From Pararhizobium_B sp963838155 (lineage in GTDB: Bacteria > Pseudomonadota > Alphaproteobacteria > Rhizobiales > Rhizobiaceae), in the NCBI GenBank assembly GCA_963838155.1, contig CAWIQE010000019.1, positions 1 to 64,000 of the forward strand: a DNA stretch of 64,000 bases, given 5' to 3'. A program made the translations under genes and the position numbers. The notes below the pieces were generated by a model that searched no databases, was not told the origin of the DNA, and saw only the letters and a program-made list of their open reading frames with translations. Positions 51,677-60,344 of the stretch are shown here, piece after piece (positions within the stretch are counted from its first letter, which is position 1; each line of letters opens with the position of its first letter).

Positions 51677-52791
51677 CGCGCGCCGGCCGCATCGCGCTCG
51701 CCCTCGCCGCGCTCGTCGCGGCGGCTTCGGCCGCGTTCCCGGCGGCGGCGGGCTCGCGCATCAAGGACATCACCTCGCTGCAGGCGGCGCGGGACAACCA
51801 GCTGATCGGCTACGGCCTCGTCGTCGGCCTGCAGGGGACGGGCGACAGCCTGCGCAACTCGCCCTTCACGGCGCAGTCGATCCAGGCGATGCTGGAAAAT
51901 CTCGGGATCGCGACGGAAAGCGCGGCAGTCAGGGCGAAGAACATCGCCGCGGTCATGGTGACGGCGAACCTGCCGCCCTTCTCCAGCAGGGGCTCGCGCA
52001 TCGACGTCTCCGTCGGATCGCTCGGCGACGCCACGTCGCTGAGGGGCGGCACGCTCGTGATGACGTCGCTGACCGGCGCCGACGGGAAGATCTATGCCGT
52101 GGCCCAGGGCTCGCTCGTCGTCTCGGGCTTCGCCGCCCAGGGCCAGGGCGCAAAGCTCGACCAGGGCGTGACGACGTCGGGCCGGGTGCCGAACGGGGCG
52201 ATCGTCGAGCGCGAGATCCCGAAGGCCTTCAAGAGCGACGACGGCCTCGTCCTGCAGCTGCACGATCCCGATTTCTCCACCGCCGTCGCGATCGCCGACG
52301 CCATCAACCGCTTCGGCGCCGCCCGCTATCACGAGCCGCTGGCGAACGCGCAGAACGCCTCCGTCGTGACGGTGCGGCGGCCCAGGGCGGCCGACCTCAC
52401 CCGCCTGATGGCGCACATCGAGGACCTGGTGGTGCGCACCGACACGCCGGCGAAGGTGGTGATCAACGAGCGAACCGGCACCATCGTCATCGGCCAGGAC
52501 GTAAAGATCTCGCGGGTCGCGGTCAGCTACGGGACGCTGACCGTGCAGGTCTCGGAGCATCCGCAAGTCTCCCAGCCCGAGCCCTTCTCGAAGGGGAAGA
52601 CGGTGGTGACGCCCGGAACCGACATCGCCGCGCAGGCCGAGGGCGGCAAGGTGGCGATCATCAACGGCCCCGACCTGCAGTCGCTCGTCGCGGGCCTGAA
52701 CCGGATCGGCGTCAAGCCGGACGGGATCATCGCCATCCTGCAGGGCATCAAGTCGGCCGGGGCGCTGCATGCCGAACTGGTGCTGCAATGA
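51673..52791 (+). CDS. flgI: Flagellar P-ring protein FlgI
   Basis: 372-aa periplasmic ring protein with a signal peptide (ALAALVAAASAAFPAAAGSR). The mature start SRIKDITSLQAARDNQLIGY, GLVVGLQGTGDSL is diagnostic, followed by VKNIAAVMVTANLPPF-like and RIDVSVGSLGDATSLRGGTL, and the C-terminus DLQSLVAGLNRIGVKPDGII, AILQGIKSAGALHAEL. It overlaps flgA upstream and motE downstream by 4 nt each. Confidence 0.97.
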   Translation: MTRAGRIALALAALVAAASAAFPAAAGSRIKDITSLQAARDNQLIGYGLVVGLQGTGDSLRNSPFTAQSIQAMLENLGIATESAAVRAKNIAAVMVTANLPPFSSRGSRIDVSVGSLGDATSLRGGTLVMTSLTGADGKIYAVAQGSLVVSGFAAQGQGAKLDQGVTTSGRVPNGAIVEREIPKAFKSDDGLVLQLHDPDFSTAVAIADAINRFGAARYHEPLANAQNASVVTVRRPRAADLTRLMAHIEDLVVRTDTPAKVVINERTGTIVIGQDVKISRVAVSYGTLTVQVSEHPQVSQPEPFSKGKTVVTPGTDIAAQAEGGKVAIINGPDLQSLVAGLNRIGVKPDGIIAILQGIKSAGALHAELVLQ

Positions 52792-53303
52792 GGGCCCTCG
52801 ATCGAGCCGCCGCGCTCGCCGGCCTCGCGGTCGTCCTGGCGCTTCTCCTGCAGGCGCCGGCCTTCGCGCAGGACGCCGCCGGCGGGGCCGATCCGGCGGC
52901 GGGGGACGTGGAGCGGTTCTGCACCAACATCGCAGACGCCGCCCGCGACCGGCGCTACCTCATCCAGAAGCAGGAGCTCGCGGACCTCAAGACCGGCATC
53001 GACACGCGCATGAAGGCGCTGGAGGCCAAGCGGGCCGAATACGAAGACTGGCTGACGCGGCGCAACGACTTCCTAAAGTCGGCCCAGGCCGGGCTCGTCG
53101 ACATCTACAACAAGATGGAATCGGACGCGGCGGCGAGCCAGCTCGAGCTCCTCGACCCGAACATCGCGGCGGCGATCATCATGAAGCTCCCGTCCAACAA
53201 GGCGAGCGCCATCCTCAACGAGATGAAGGCGGAGAAGGCGGCCCGGCTCGCCGGCATCATCGCCAGCGCCGGCGATCCCAACACGTCGAGGCACCCGTCA
53301 TGA
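52788..53303 (+). CDS. motE: MotE, periplasmic chaperone-like motility protein
   Basis: 171-aa exported protein. A signal peptide (ALAGLAVVLALLLQAPAFAQ) is followed by a paired-Cys region, a long charged helix (ELADLKTGIDTRMKALEAKR) and an MgtE-N-like segment (ELLDPNIAAAIIMKLPSNKA, SAILNEMKAEKAARLAGII). In Sinorhizobium meliloti MotE assists folding of MotC in the periplasm; the position between flgI and flgH is the same. It overlaps both neighbours by 4 nt. Confidence 0.9.
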   Translation: MRALDRAAALAGLAVVLALLLQAPAFAQDAAGGADPAAGDVERFCTNIADAARDRRYLIQKQELADLKTGIDTRMKALEAKRAEYEDWLTRRNDFLKSAQAGLVDIYNKMESDAAASQLELLDPNIAAAIIMKLPSNKASAILNEMKAEKAARLAGIIASAGDPNTSRHPS

Positions 53304-54007
53304 AGCGGCTCCTCCTGCCTCTGCCGATGCTTCTCGCGCTCGCCGGCTGCGGCGCCGGCATGAACGACATCGGCCGCGCCCCGTCCATGAGCCCGATCGG
53401 CAGCGGCCTCGAATACGGGCAGACGGCCGAAATGGCGCTCTATCCGAAGGCGCCGCCGCCGCGCCGGCAGGGCTTCTCGCTGTGGCGCGACAGCCAGAGC
53501 GCACTGTTCAAGGACGCCCGTGCCATGCAGGTCGGCGACATCCTGACGGTCAACATCGCCATCAACGACAAGGCCACCTTCGACAACCAGACGGACCGCA
53601 GCCGCCAGAACAAGAGCGGCATCAATCTCGACGGCACCTTCGATACGGGCGGCGCGGGCGGCAGCGCCTCGGCGGGAATCGACTTCGGCTCGAACACCTC
53701 GACGAAGGGCGACGGATCCATCGCGCGCTCGGAGAAGCTCGACCTCAGGGTCGCGGCGGTGGTGACCGGGATCCTGCCGAACGGCAACCTCGTCATCAGC
53801 GGCTCGCAGGAGGTGCGCGTCAACCAGGAACTGCGCATCCTGAACGTCGCCGGCATCGTGCGGCCGCGCGACGTCAACTCGGACAACACGATCTCCTACG
53901 AGAAGATCGCCGAGGCGCGGATTTCCTACGGCGGGCGCGGCCGGCTCAGCGAGATCCAGAACCCGCCGGTCGGCCAGCAGGTCGTCGACAAGTTTTCCCC
54001 CATCTGA
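53300..54007 (+). CDS. flgH: Flagellar L-ring protein FlgH
   Basis: 235-aa outer-membrane lipoprotein ring subunit. The signal ends with a lipobox (LLALAGCGA). The body contains GFSLWRDSQSALFKDARAMQ, VGDILTVNIAINDKATFDNQ, TDRSRQNKSG, then GNLVISGSQEVRVNQELRIL and VSGIVRPRDV-type residues (VAGIVRPRDVNSDNTISYEK), ending GQQVVDKFSPI. Start ATG at 53300 inside the motE stop. Confidence 0.97.
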   Translation: MKRLLLPLPMLLALAGCGAGMNDIGRAPSMSPIGSGLEYGQTAEMALYPKAPPPRRQGFSLWRDSQSALFKDARAMQVGDILTVNIAINDKATFDNQTDRSRQNKSGINLDGTFDTGGAGGSASAGIDFGSNTSTKGDGSIARSEKLDLRVAAVVTGILPNGNLVISGSQEVRVNQELRILNVAGIVRPRDVNSDNTISYEKIAEARISYGGRGRLSEIQNPPVGQQVVDKFSPI

Positions 54008-54031
54008 GCGCCTAGGAGGACCAGCGCAACC

Positions 54032-54547
54032 ATGGCAGCAGCGATCGCAAGCGAGGACGAGGCCCCGAAAAAATCGGGTTCGCCGATCGTCACCATCGCG
54101 GCCGTCGCCGGGCTGTCGGTGGTGGCCGCCGGCGGCGGATGGCTTCTCGGCAGCATGATCGCGCCGCAGAAGACGGCGACCGCCGACAAGGCGGCGATGC
54201 ACGTCGAGCACGACAAGGGCAAGCGCGAGGAGGCGGTCAAGAAGGAGGAGATCTCGACGGAGGCGAACGGCGTCGTCCTCCTGCAGCCGCTGACGACAAA
54301 CCTCACCTACCCCGCCGACAAGTGGATCCGCCTGGAGGTGTCGCTCATCTTCCGCGACAAGCCGGACGTGGCGACCGCGGAGGCGATCCACCAGGACCTC
54401 ATGGCCTATCTGCGGACGCTGTCGCTGCAGGAGATCGAGGGCGCGCGCGGCTTCGAGCACCTGCGCAACGATCTTCAGGAACGCGCCCGGCTCCGGTCGA
54501 AGGGCCGCGTGACGACGCTCTTGATCAGGACGTTCGTGGTCGAATGA
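54032..54547 (+). CDS. fliL: Flagellar basal body-associated protein FliL
   Basis: 171-aa single-pass inner-membrane protein that associates with the stator. A TM helix (IVTIAAVAGLSVVAAGGGWL) lies near the N-terminus, then a charged linker, and the periplasmic domain VVLLQPLTTNLTYPADKWIR, LEVSLIFRDKPDVATAEAIH, YLRTLSLQEIEGARGFEHLR. The ribosome-binding site GGAGG lies ahead of the ATG. Overlaps fliP by 4 nt. Confidence 0.95.
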   Translation: MAAAIASEDEAPKKSGSPIVTIAAVAGLSVVAAGGGWLLGSMIAPQKTATADKAAMHVEHDKGKREEAVKKEEISTEANGVVLLQPLTTNLTYPADKWIRLEVSLIFRDKPDVATAEAIHQDLMAYLRTLSLQEIEGARGFEHLRNDLQERARLRSKGRVTTLLIRTFVVE

Positions 54548-55281
54548 ACCGATATTTCCTCTCCGCGGCGATCCTCCTCCTGACCACGGTCGCCGCCGGC
54601 GCCCAGCAGTTTCCCGGCAATCTCTTCAACACGCCGATCGACGGATCGGCGGCGAGCTGGATCATCCGCACCTTCGGGCTGCTGACGGTGCTGTCCGTGG
54701 CGCCGGGCATCCTGGTGATGGTGACGAGCTTCCCGCGCTTCGTGATCGCGTTCTCGATCCTGCGCTCCGGCATGGGGCTGCAGACGACGCCGGCCAACCT
54801 GATCCTGATCAGCCTGGCGCTGTTCATGACGTTCTACGTCATGACTCCGACCTTCGACAGCGCGTGGCAGAACGGCGTGCAGCCGCTGATCGCCAACAAG
54901 ATCGACGAGAAGGAGGCGATGACGCGCATCGCCGAGCCGTTCCGGACCTTCATGTCGGCCAATACGCGCGGCAAGGACCTGGCGCTCTTCGTCGACCTGG
55001 CCAAGGAGCGCGGAGAGGACGTCGGCTCGGGCAACCGGATCGACCTGCGCGTGCTGATCCCGGCCTTCATGATCTCGGAGATCCGGCGCGGCTTCGAAAT
55101 CGGCTTCCTGGTGGTCCTGCCCTTCCTGGTGATCGATCTCGTCGTCGCGACCATCACCATGTCGATGGGCATGATGATGCTGCCGCCGACGACGATCTCG
55201 CTGCCCTTCAAGATCCTCTTCTTCGTGATGATCGACGGCTGGAACCTGCTCGTCGGCAGCCTGGTACGCTCCTTCCACTGA
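54544..55281 (+). CDS. fliP: Flagellar export gate protein FliP
   Basis: 245-aa inner-membrane component of the export gate. A cleavable signal (LSAAILLLTTVAAGAQQ) is followed by ILVMVTSFPRFVIAFSILRS and GMGLQTTPANLILISLALFM, then ALFVDLAKER and RVLIPAFMISEIRRGFEIGF, GFLVVLPFLVIDLVVATITM, MSMGMMMLPPTTISLPFKIL. These are classical FliP signatures. It ends the tightly packed part of the operon; the flagellin follows after 271 bp. Confidence 0.98.
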   Translation: MNRYFLSAAILLLTTVAAGAQQFPGNLFNTPIDGSAASWIIRTFGLLTVLSVAPGILVMVTSFPRFVIAFSILRSGMGLQTTPANLILISLALFMTFYVMTPTFDSAWQNGVQPLIANKIDEKEAMTRIAEPFRTFMSANTRGKDLALFVDLAKERGEDVGSGNRIDLRVLIPAFMISEIRRGFEIGFLVVLPFLVIDLVVATITMSMGMMMLPPTTISLPFKILFFVMIDGWNLLVGSLVRSFH

Positions 55282-55552
55282 CGGCCCCGGCGTCCGTTCC
55301 GCCCGGGACGGAAAGCCGGTTCCCACTTCCCCTAGAAATGATTTAACCTGTCGGTGACCGTAATTCGGCCGTCCGCTCCCCGTTAAAGGTTTCGAAAGGG
55401 AGCGGGTGCCATTCTCTCGGGCAACATTGGGGGGTCGGCCGCCACTGACGCGCGGTCCGAATGGCATGATGCCTCGTCCCCAGAACCGGTAAGACCTTCT
55501 TCGCAGTCCGGTATGTCCCTGTTTCTCCCCATATTCGACAAGGGATAACCTC
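55282..55552. promoter_or_regulatory. Upstream region of the flagellin gene
   Basis: 271 bp between fliP and flagellin. A degenerate copy of the interspersed repeat (GGGACGGAAAGCCGGTTCCC) lies at about 55307-55340. A GGCATGATGCC palindrome lies near 55462. The flagellin promoter must be here, but I cannot recognise a definite sigma-28-type site. GATAACCTC precedes the flagellin ATG. Confidence 0.45.
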
Positions 55553-56799
55553 ATGTCCAACAGCATCCTCACGAACACGTCCGCCATGGCGGCGCTGCAG
55601 ACGCTGCGCTCCATCAACCAGCAGCTCGACACGACCCAGAGCCACATCTCGTCGGGCCTGCGCGTCGCCGGCGCGTCCGACAACGCCGCCTACTGGTCGA
55701 TCGCGACGACCATGCGTTCGGACAACAAGTCGCTTTCGGCCGTTTCCGACGCGCTCGGCCTCGGCGCCTCGACGGTCGATACCGCCTACACCGGCATGAA
55801 CTCGGTCATCGACAATCTGAACTCCATCAAGGCCGACCTCGTGACCGCGCAGCAGCCGGGCGTCGACAAGTCCAAGATCCAGGCCGACATCGCGAGCAAG
55901 GTGAGCACGATCCAGAGCATCGCCACCTCCGCCAGCTTCTCCGGCTCCAACTGGCTGTCCATCGATTCCTCGAAGGGCGACACCGTGCAGAGCGTCGTCG
56001 CCTCGCTGACACGCGACAGCAGCGGCACGATCTCGCTCAGCACGATCGACGTCGACACCACCAAGACCGGCCTCTTCGACGCCAGCACCACCGCGAAGGG
56101 CCTGCTGGAGGATTCCGGCACGTCGGGCACGGCGGTTTCCAGCTCGGCGTTCTCGTTCACGCGCCGGCTCCATGGCCAACGGCGATTCCCTCGACATCGC
56201 GCTGACGGTCGACGGCCAGGCCCAGACGGTCAACGTCACCGTCGCCGACGTCAGCACCTTCTCGATCGACGACCTGGTCTCCGGCCTGAACGCCGGCCTG
56301 AGCGGCGCCACCGCCAGCAAGGACGGTTCCGGCAACCTCGTCTTGACCTCCAACACGGTCGGCGCGTCGTCTGCGGCCTCGATCACCGGCGTCACCGCCA
56401 ACCAGGCGGACACGACGACCGCGGCCACCATCGGCTTCACCGGCTCCACCGATACGGCGGGTGCGGACACGGGCGGCGTCGGCCTCACGGGCATCGACAT
56501 CACCAATGCCGACCAGCTGACGGTGCAGCAACGACATGAACGCCGTCGACTCCTGGATTTCCAAGGTCACGTCGGCTGCCTCCACCATCGGCGCGAAGAA
56601 GTCGCAGATCTCGGACCAGACCGATTTCGTCCAGACGCTGATGGATACCATCGACCGCGGCGTGGGTACGCTGGTCGACGCCGACATGAACAAGGAATCG
56701 ACCCGGCTGAAGGCGCTGCAGACGCAGCAGCAGCTCGGCATCCAGGCCCTGTCGATCGCCAACTCGAACTCGCAGAGCATCCTGTCGCTCTTCCGCTAG
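55553..56799 (+). pseudogene. Flagellin gene with two +1 frameshifts
   Basis: The N-terminus (SNSILTNTSAMAALQTLRSI then NQQLDTTQSHISSGLRVAGA) and the C-terminus (NKESTRLKALQTQQQLGIQA then LSIANSNSQSILSLFR) are typical rhizobial flagellin D0/D1 ends. The reading frame shifts twice. It goes from frame 2 to frame 3 at about 56162 (after SSSAFSFT, resuming AGSMANGDSLDIAL). It shifts again to frame 1 at about 56529 (after NADQLTVQ, resuming NDMNAVDSWISKVT). One surplus C at each place explains both. The total of 1247 nt minus 2 equals 415 codons, a normal length of 414 aa. Sequencing error or true decay cannot be separated from sequence. It is the only flagellin in the window. Confidence 0.9.
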
Positions 56800-56864
56800 G
56801 AGCCCTGAAGGGCCGGCCGCAGGGGTCTCGACGACCCCCGCCGGCCGGCTCCGGGCCGCTCGAC

Positions 56865-56907
56865 AAGGGCCGCGCCTTCCCAAGGGAGGCGCGGCCCTTC
56901 GCTTTTT
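56865..56907 (+). terminator. Rho-independent terminator after flagellin
   Basis: A perfect 13-bp stem (AAGGGCCGCGCCT at 56865-56877 with AGGCGCGGCCCTT at 56887-56899) with a 9-nt loop is followed by CGCTTTTT. It lies 66 nt after the flagellin stop. The rest of the 56800-57130 gap shows no coding content; the promoter for the following operon should lie between 56910 and 57130. Confidence 0.85.
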
Positions 56908-57130
56908 CGGCGCCCGGCGCCTTCGGCCGGACCACCCTCGCGCAAGTTTCGCCTTCTAGGTTCGGTCGATCATCAATCATCTTTCGTCTTGCCGCCCCGG
57001 CAATTCAGGCGTGACGGACTGGCGGATCAGGAATGGACACGTCCGGACAGACAAGGGATTCCCAGGGTGCACGCCGCACGCGCGTTCCGGGGAAGACGCA
57101 TGTCGCAGCCGGCGGCGGGAACGGCCGCCG

Positions 57131-57760
57131 ATGACGTCGGCGCTCGCCCATTACCTGACCGATTTCGGAACCGGCGAGCCGCCGCGGGCCTTCGCACGGC
57201 CGGCCGCCGACCTGCGCCGCCCGTCCTCCCCGGTGGAGGCGCTTCCGCCGGTCGATCTCGATGCCGTGCGCGACGAGGCCCGCGAGGAAGGCCGGCGGGC
57301 GGCCGAGGCGGAGTTGCGCGCCGAGTTCGAGACGGAGCGTCACGCCCTCTCCTCCCGGCACGAGGACGAGATGGCGCGCATGAAGGAGCGCTACGAGGCG
57401 GAGCTCGCCGAGCGCATCGCGCAGCGCTTCGAGGCGATGCGCACGGAGCTCGGCGGCCGGATCGGACGGCAGGCCGCCGAGGTCCTCGCGCCTTTCGTCG
57501 AAAATGCCGCGCGCGAAGCGATGGTGCGAGCCTTCGGCGCGGCGATCGTCGAGGCGCTCGGCGACCCTGCGCAGACGGTCGTGACCGTGCGCGGGCCGGC
57601 CTATCTCTTCGGATATCTCGAGGGACTGCCGGCGTTCGGCGCGCTCCGGCTCGAGCACGTCGCGACCGAGGACGTCGACCTCAGCACCGAGATCGACGGG
57701 ACCGCGCTGGCGACGCGCATCGCGGATCTTGCCGCCTCCCTCCTGGAGGGCGGCCGTTGA
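57131..57760 (+). CDS. Probable FliH-like flagellar export protein
   Basis: 209 aa. A poorly conserved N-terminus (MTSALAHYLTDFGTGEPPRA) is followed by a long charged coiled coil (about residues 60-120: VDLDAVRDEAREEGRRAAEA, ELRAEFETERHALSSRHEDE). After it comes a compact C-terminal domain (AAEVLAPFVENAAREAMVRA, AIVEALGDPAQTVVTVRGPA, ALRLEHVATEDVDLSTEIDG). This is the architecture of FliH/HrpE-type ATPase regulators, but the sequence is too divergent for certainty. It overlaps motB by 4 nt. I start it at the ATG at 57131; an ATG at 57011 adds an unlikely leader. If correct it supplies the missing partner of FliI. Confidence 0.6.
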   Translation: MTSALAHYLTDFGTGEPPRAFARPAADLRRPSSPVEALPPVDLDAVRDEAREEGRRAAEAELRAEFETERHALSSRHEDEMARMKERYEAELAERIAQRFEAMRTELGGRIGRQAAEVLAPFVENAAREAMVRAFGAAIVEALGDPAQTVVTVRGPAYLFGYLEGLPAFGALRLEHVATEDVDLSTEIDGTALATRIADLAASLLEGGR

Positions 57761-59079
57761 GCGAGGAGCAGAGCGCCCACCACACCAAGAACGAGATCAT
57801 CATCATCAAGCGGCGCAGCGACGGCGACCACGACGCCCATCACGGCGGCGTCTGGAAGATCGCCTATGCCGACTTCATGACGGCGATGATGGCCTTCTTC
57901 CTGGTGATGTGGCTGATCAACGCCGCCAACGACCAGACGAAGGCGGCGGTGGCGAGCTACTTCAACCCGATCAAGCTCGTCGACCAGAAGCCGGCCGACA
58001 AGGGGATCAAGGACGACGGCAAGTCGACCAAGAAGGGGGAGCTGTCCGAAAAGTCCAAGTCGCACGGCACGGAGGCGGCCACGGGGGACGGCGGCCAGAG
58101 CGGCAGGGAAAAGATTTCGCTGGCCGGCGACAAGACGCAGTATTCGGAGGCCGACTACTTCAAGAACCCCTACTCCGTGCTGTCCGACATCGCGGAGGAG
58201 ACGGGCGAAAAGGCCAATGTAAGCGCCGCCGGCGCGGGCGGCGCGCAGACGTCCGGACCGGCGACCGGGGCGTCCGGAGGCAAGGCCTACCGCGATCCCT
58301 TCGATCCCGACTTCTGGACCCAGCAGGTGCAGACGGTCCGCGGAAAGCAGATCCAGCGGAAGGACATCGCCACGCCGGTGGCCGGCTCGACGGCGTCCGG
58401 CGATGTCGAGCACGGCACCGGGGAGCGGTCGCGGCAGTCGCAGCAGGCCGCTTCGCCGAAGGCGGCGGGCACCGCGGACCATCGCGCGAAACCGGCCGAG
58501 GCGGCCGAGGTCGCGCAGGAGAAGGCGGCGCCGGCCGGCAAGGCGCAGGCCGCGGCAGCGGCCAAGGAAAAGCAGACCCCGCCCGGCGAGGCCCAGCAAC
58601 GCAAGGCAGAGGCCGCAGCGGCGGAGCTCAAGAAGAAGATCGACGCCGCGACCGCCGGGATCGTCGGGAAGCTCGCCGAGGGGATCAGCGTCAAGCCGGC
58701 GGCCGGCGGCGTGCTCGTCAGCATCACGGACCGCGTCGACGACGGCATGTTCAACCTCGGCTCGGCCGTGCCGCGCCGCGACATGGTCGTGGCCATGGAG
58801 AAGATCGGCCAGGTGCTCTCCGGCCGGACGGGGCCCGTGCTGATCAGCGGCTACACCGATGCGCGCCCCTATTCGGGCGATAACTACGACAATTGGCAAC
58901 TGTCCAGCGCCCGTGCCCAGAGCGCCTACTACATGCTCGTGCGCGGCGGGCTGGACAAGTCGCGGGTAGAGCAGATCTCCGGCTTCGCCGACCGGCACCT
59001 GCTCCTGCCCGACCAGCCCTTCGCGGCGGCGAACCGACGGATCGAGATCCTGGTGAAGGCAGACGGGGGCAAGCAATGA
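57757..59079 (+). CDS. motB: Flagellar stator protein MotB
   Basis: 440-aa inner-membrane stator protein. It starts with TTG at 57757, overlapping the previous stop, with GGAGGG 6 nt ahead. The single TM helix WKIAYADFMTAMMAFFLVMW has the proton-accepting Asp (about residue 39). A long linker rich in Ala/Lys/Glu/Gln follows, much longer than in enterobacterial MotB. The C-terminal OmpA-like peptidoglycan-binding domain is VLISGYTDARPYSGDNYDNW, QLSSARAQSAYYMLVRGGLD, ISGFADRHLLLPDQPFAAAN then RRIEILV. Overlaps motC by 4 nt. Confidence 0.97.
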   Translation: MSEEQSAHHTKNEIIIIKRRSDGDHDAHHGGVWKIAYADFMTAMMAFFLVMWLINAANDQTKAAVASYFNPIKLVDQKPADKGIKDDGKSTKKGELSEKSKSHGTEAATGDGGQSGREKISLAGDKTQYSEADYFKNPYSVLSDIAEETGEKANVSAAGAGGAQTSGPATGASGGKAYRDPFDPDFWTQQVQTVRGKQIQRKDIATPVAGSTASGDVEHGTGERSRQSQQAASPKAAGTADHRAKPAEAAEVAQEKAAPAGKAQAAAAAKEKQTPPGEAQQRKAEAAAAELKKKIDAATAGIVGKLAEGISVKPAAGGVLVSITDRVDDGMFNLGSAVPRRDMVVAMEKIGQVLSGRTGPVLISGYTDARPYSGDNYDNWQLSSARAQSAYYMLVRGGLDKSRVEQISGFADRHLLLPDQPFAAANRRIEILVKADGGKQ

Positions 59080-60344
59080 GGGCCCTCGGCCGGCGGGTCG
59101 TCGCGGGCGTCGTCCTGGCGCTTGCCGCCACGGGGGCGGTCCGCGCCGCGCCGCAGGAGAAGGCCGGCGCCGACCTTCCGCCCTTCGAGATGGTGCGGAC
59201 GCTCGAATATGTGCAGGACTCCATCGTGCGGGGCGACCACGCCGCCATGGACATGCAGTCCTACCTGCTCTCGGAGATCGACAAGCGGCTGCGCGCCGCC
59301 GGGCCCGATGTCTTCGAGGACAGCCGGAACGTCGACGCCGCGTTCATCTACGCCATGAGCGGCGGCAATCCGTCGACGCTCGCGCTGCTGGCCTCGCGGG
59401 ACGTCGAAGGGCATTTCGACCACGCGCTGACCGATGCGCTCGAAGGCTATTTCTCCGGGCACCGGCAGGCCTCGGCGAAGGAACTGCTGGCGCTGCAACC
59501 GCAGTTCCTCGACACCGGGATCGGCGCCTATGTGACGCTCGTCGCCGCCAACGCCGCGGCGCGCGAGACGCCCCGCGAGGCGCTGAAGCTGTTCGACTGG
59601 GTGCGCCTGCTGGCGCCCGGATCCATCCTCGAGGAGTCGGCCCTGCGCCGGTCGATCCATCTCGCCGACACGCTGCACGAGCCCGAGAAGGGCATCGACT
59701 ACGCCACGAGCTACGCCCGGCGCTTCATCCGCTCGCCCTATGCCGGGCAGTTCGCCGACCTCTTCGTCCGGCTGGTGGTCGACAACACCGCGACGGTCAG
59801 CGAGGCGGAGGTGCGCACGGTGCTGCAGGGGCTCGACAAGGCCCACCGGAGCCAGGTCTATCTGAGGATCGCGCGGGCCTCGGTCATCGCCGGCGAAACC
59901 GGCCTTGCCGCGGCCTCCGCAGGGCGCGCGGGCGCGCTCGCGGGCAGCGACGGCGTCGTCGCGACGCTCGCCGGCTTCTACGGCGACCTGGCGGCCGTCG
60001 CCGGGCCGAGGGCGGACGCGGTCCGTGCCGAGATCCAGAACGTCTCGCCGGACGATCTCTCCGAGCGGGACGTCGCCTTGCGCCAGGCCGCCCTCGCGGT
60101 GTCCGGCGCGGTTCTCAGCCCGCCCACGGAGCAGAGCATCGCGCGGGCGGAGCAGGCCGAGAGGAACGCACCCGCCCCGGCGACGCATTCCTTGCTGCCG
60201 GCGGGCGAATCGGCCGCCGCAAAGCCCGGTACGAAGGAGACGGCGCGGCCGCCGGCGCAGGCCGAGGGGCGCCTCGCCGACTTTCTCGACCCCCGGCGAA
60301 ACACCCTGAAAGCGATCGACGCGCTTCTGAAGAAAGGCGGATGA
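59076..60344 (+). CDS. motC: Chemotaxis/motility protein MotC
   Basis: 422-aa periplasmic protein with a signal peptide (VVAGVVLALAATGAVRAAPQ). The mature region carries FEMVRTLEYVQDSIVRGDHA, AMDMQSYLLSEIDKRL and helical repeats (ALKLFDWVRLLAPGSILEES), with a Pro/Ala-rich C-terminal tail. In Sinorhizobium meliloti MotC binds MotB in the periplasm and is needed for motor rotation; the family is confined to rhizobia and relatives. It is flanked by motB and fliK with 4-nt overlaps. Confidence 0.92.
   Translation: MRALGRRVVAGVVLALAATGAVRAAPQEKAGADLPPFEMVRTLEYVQDSIVRGDHAAMDMQSYLLSEIDKRLRAAGPDVFEDSRNVDAAFIYAMSGGNPSTLALLASRDVEGHFDHALTDALEGYFSGHRQASAKELLALQPQFLDTGIGAYVTLVAANAAARETPREALKLFDWVRLLAPGSILEESALRRSIHLADTLHEPEKGIDYATSYARRFIRSPYAGQFADLFVRLVVDNTATVSEAEVRTVLQGLDKAHRSQVYLRIARASVIAGETGLAAASAGRAGALAGSDGVVATLAGFYGDLAAVAGPRADAVRAEIQNVSPDDLSERDVALRQAALAVSGAVLSPPTEQSIARAEQAERNAPAPATHSLLPAGESAAAKPGTKETARPPAQAEGRLADFLDPRRNTLKAIDALLKKGG

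Noticed and set aside
55553..56799. Programmed frameshifting in flagellin
   Set aside because: No slippery sequence or stimulatory structure is apparent at either site, and flagellins are not known to need frameshifting; insertion error or decay is simpler.
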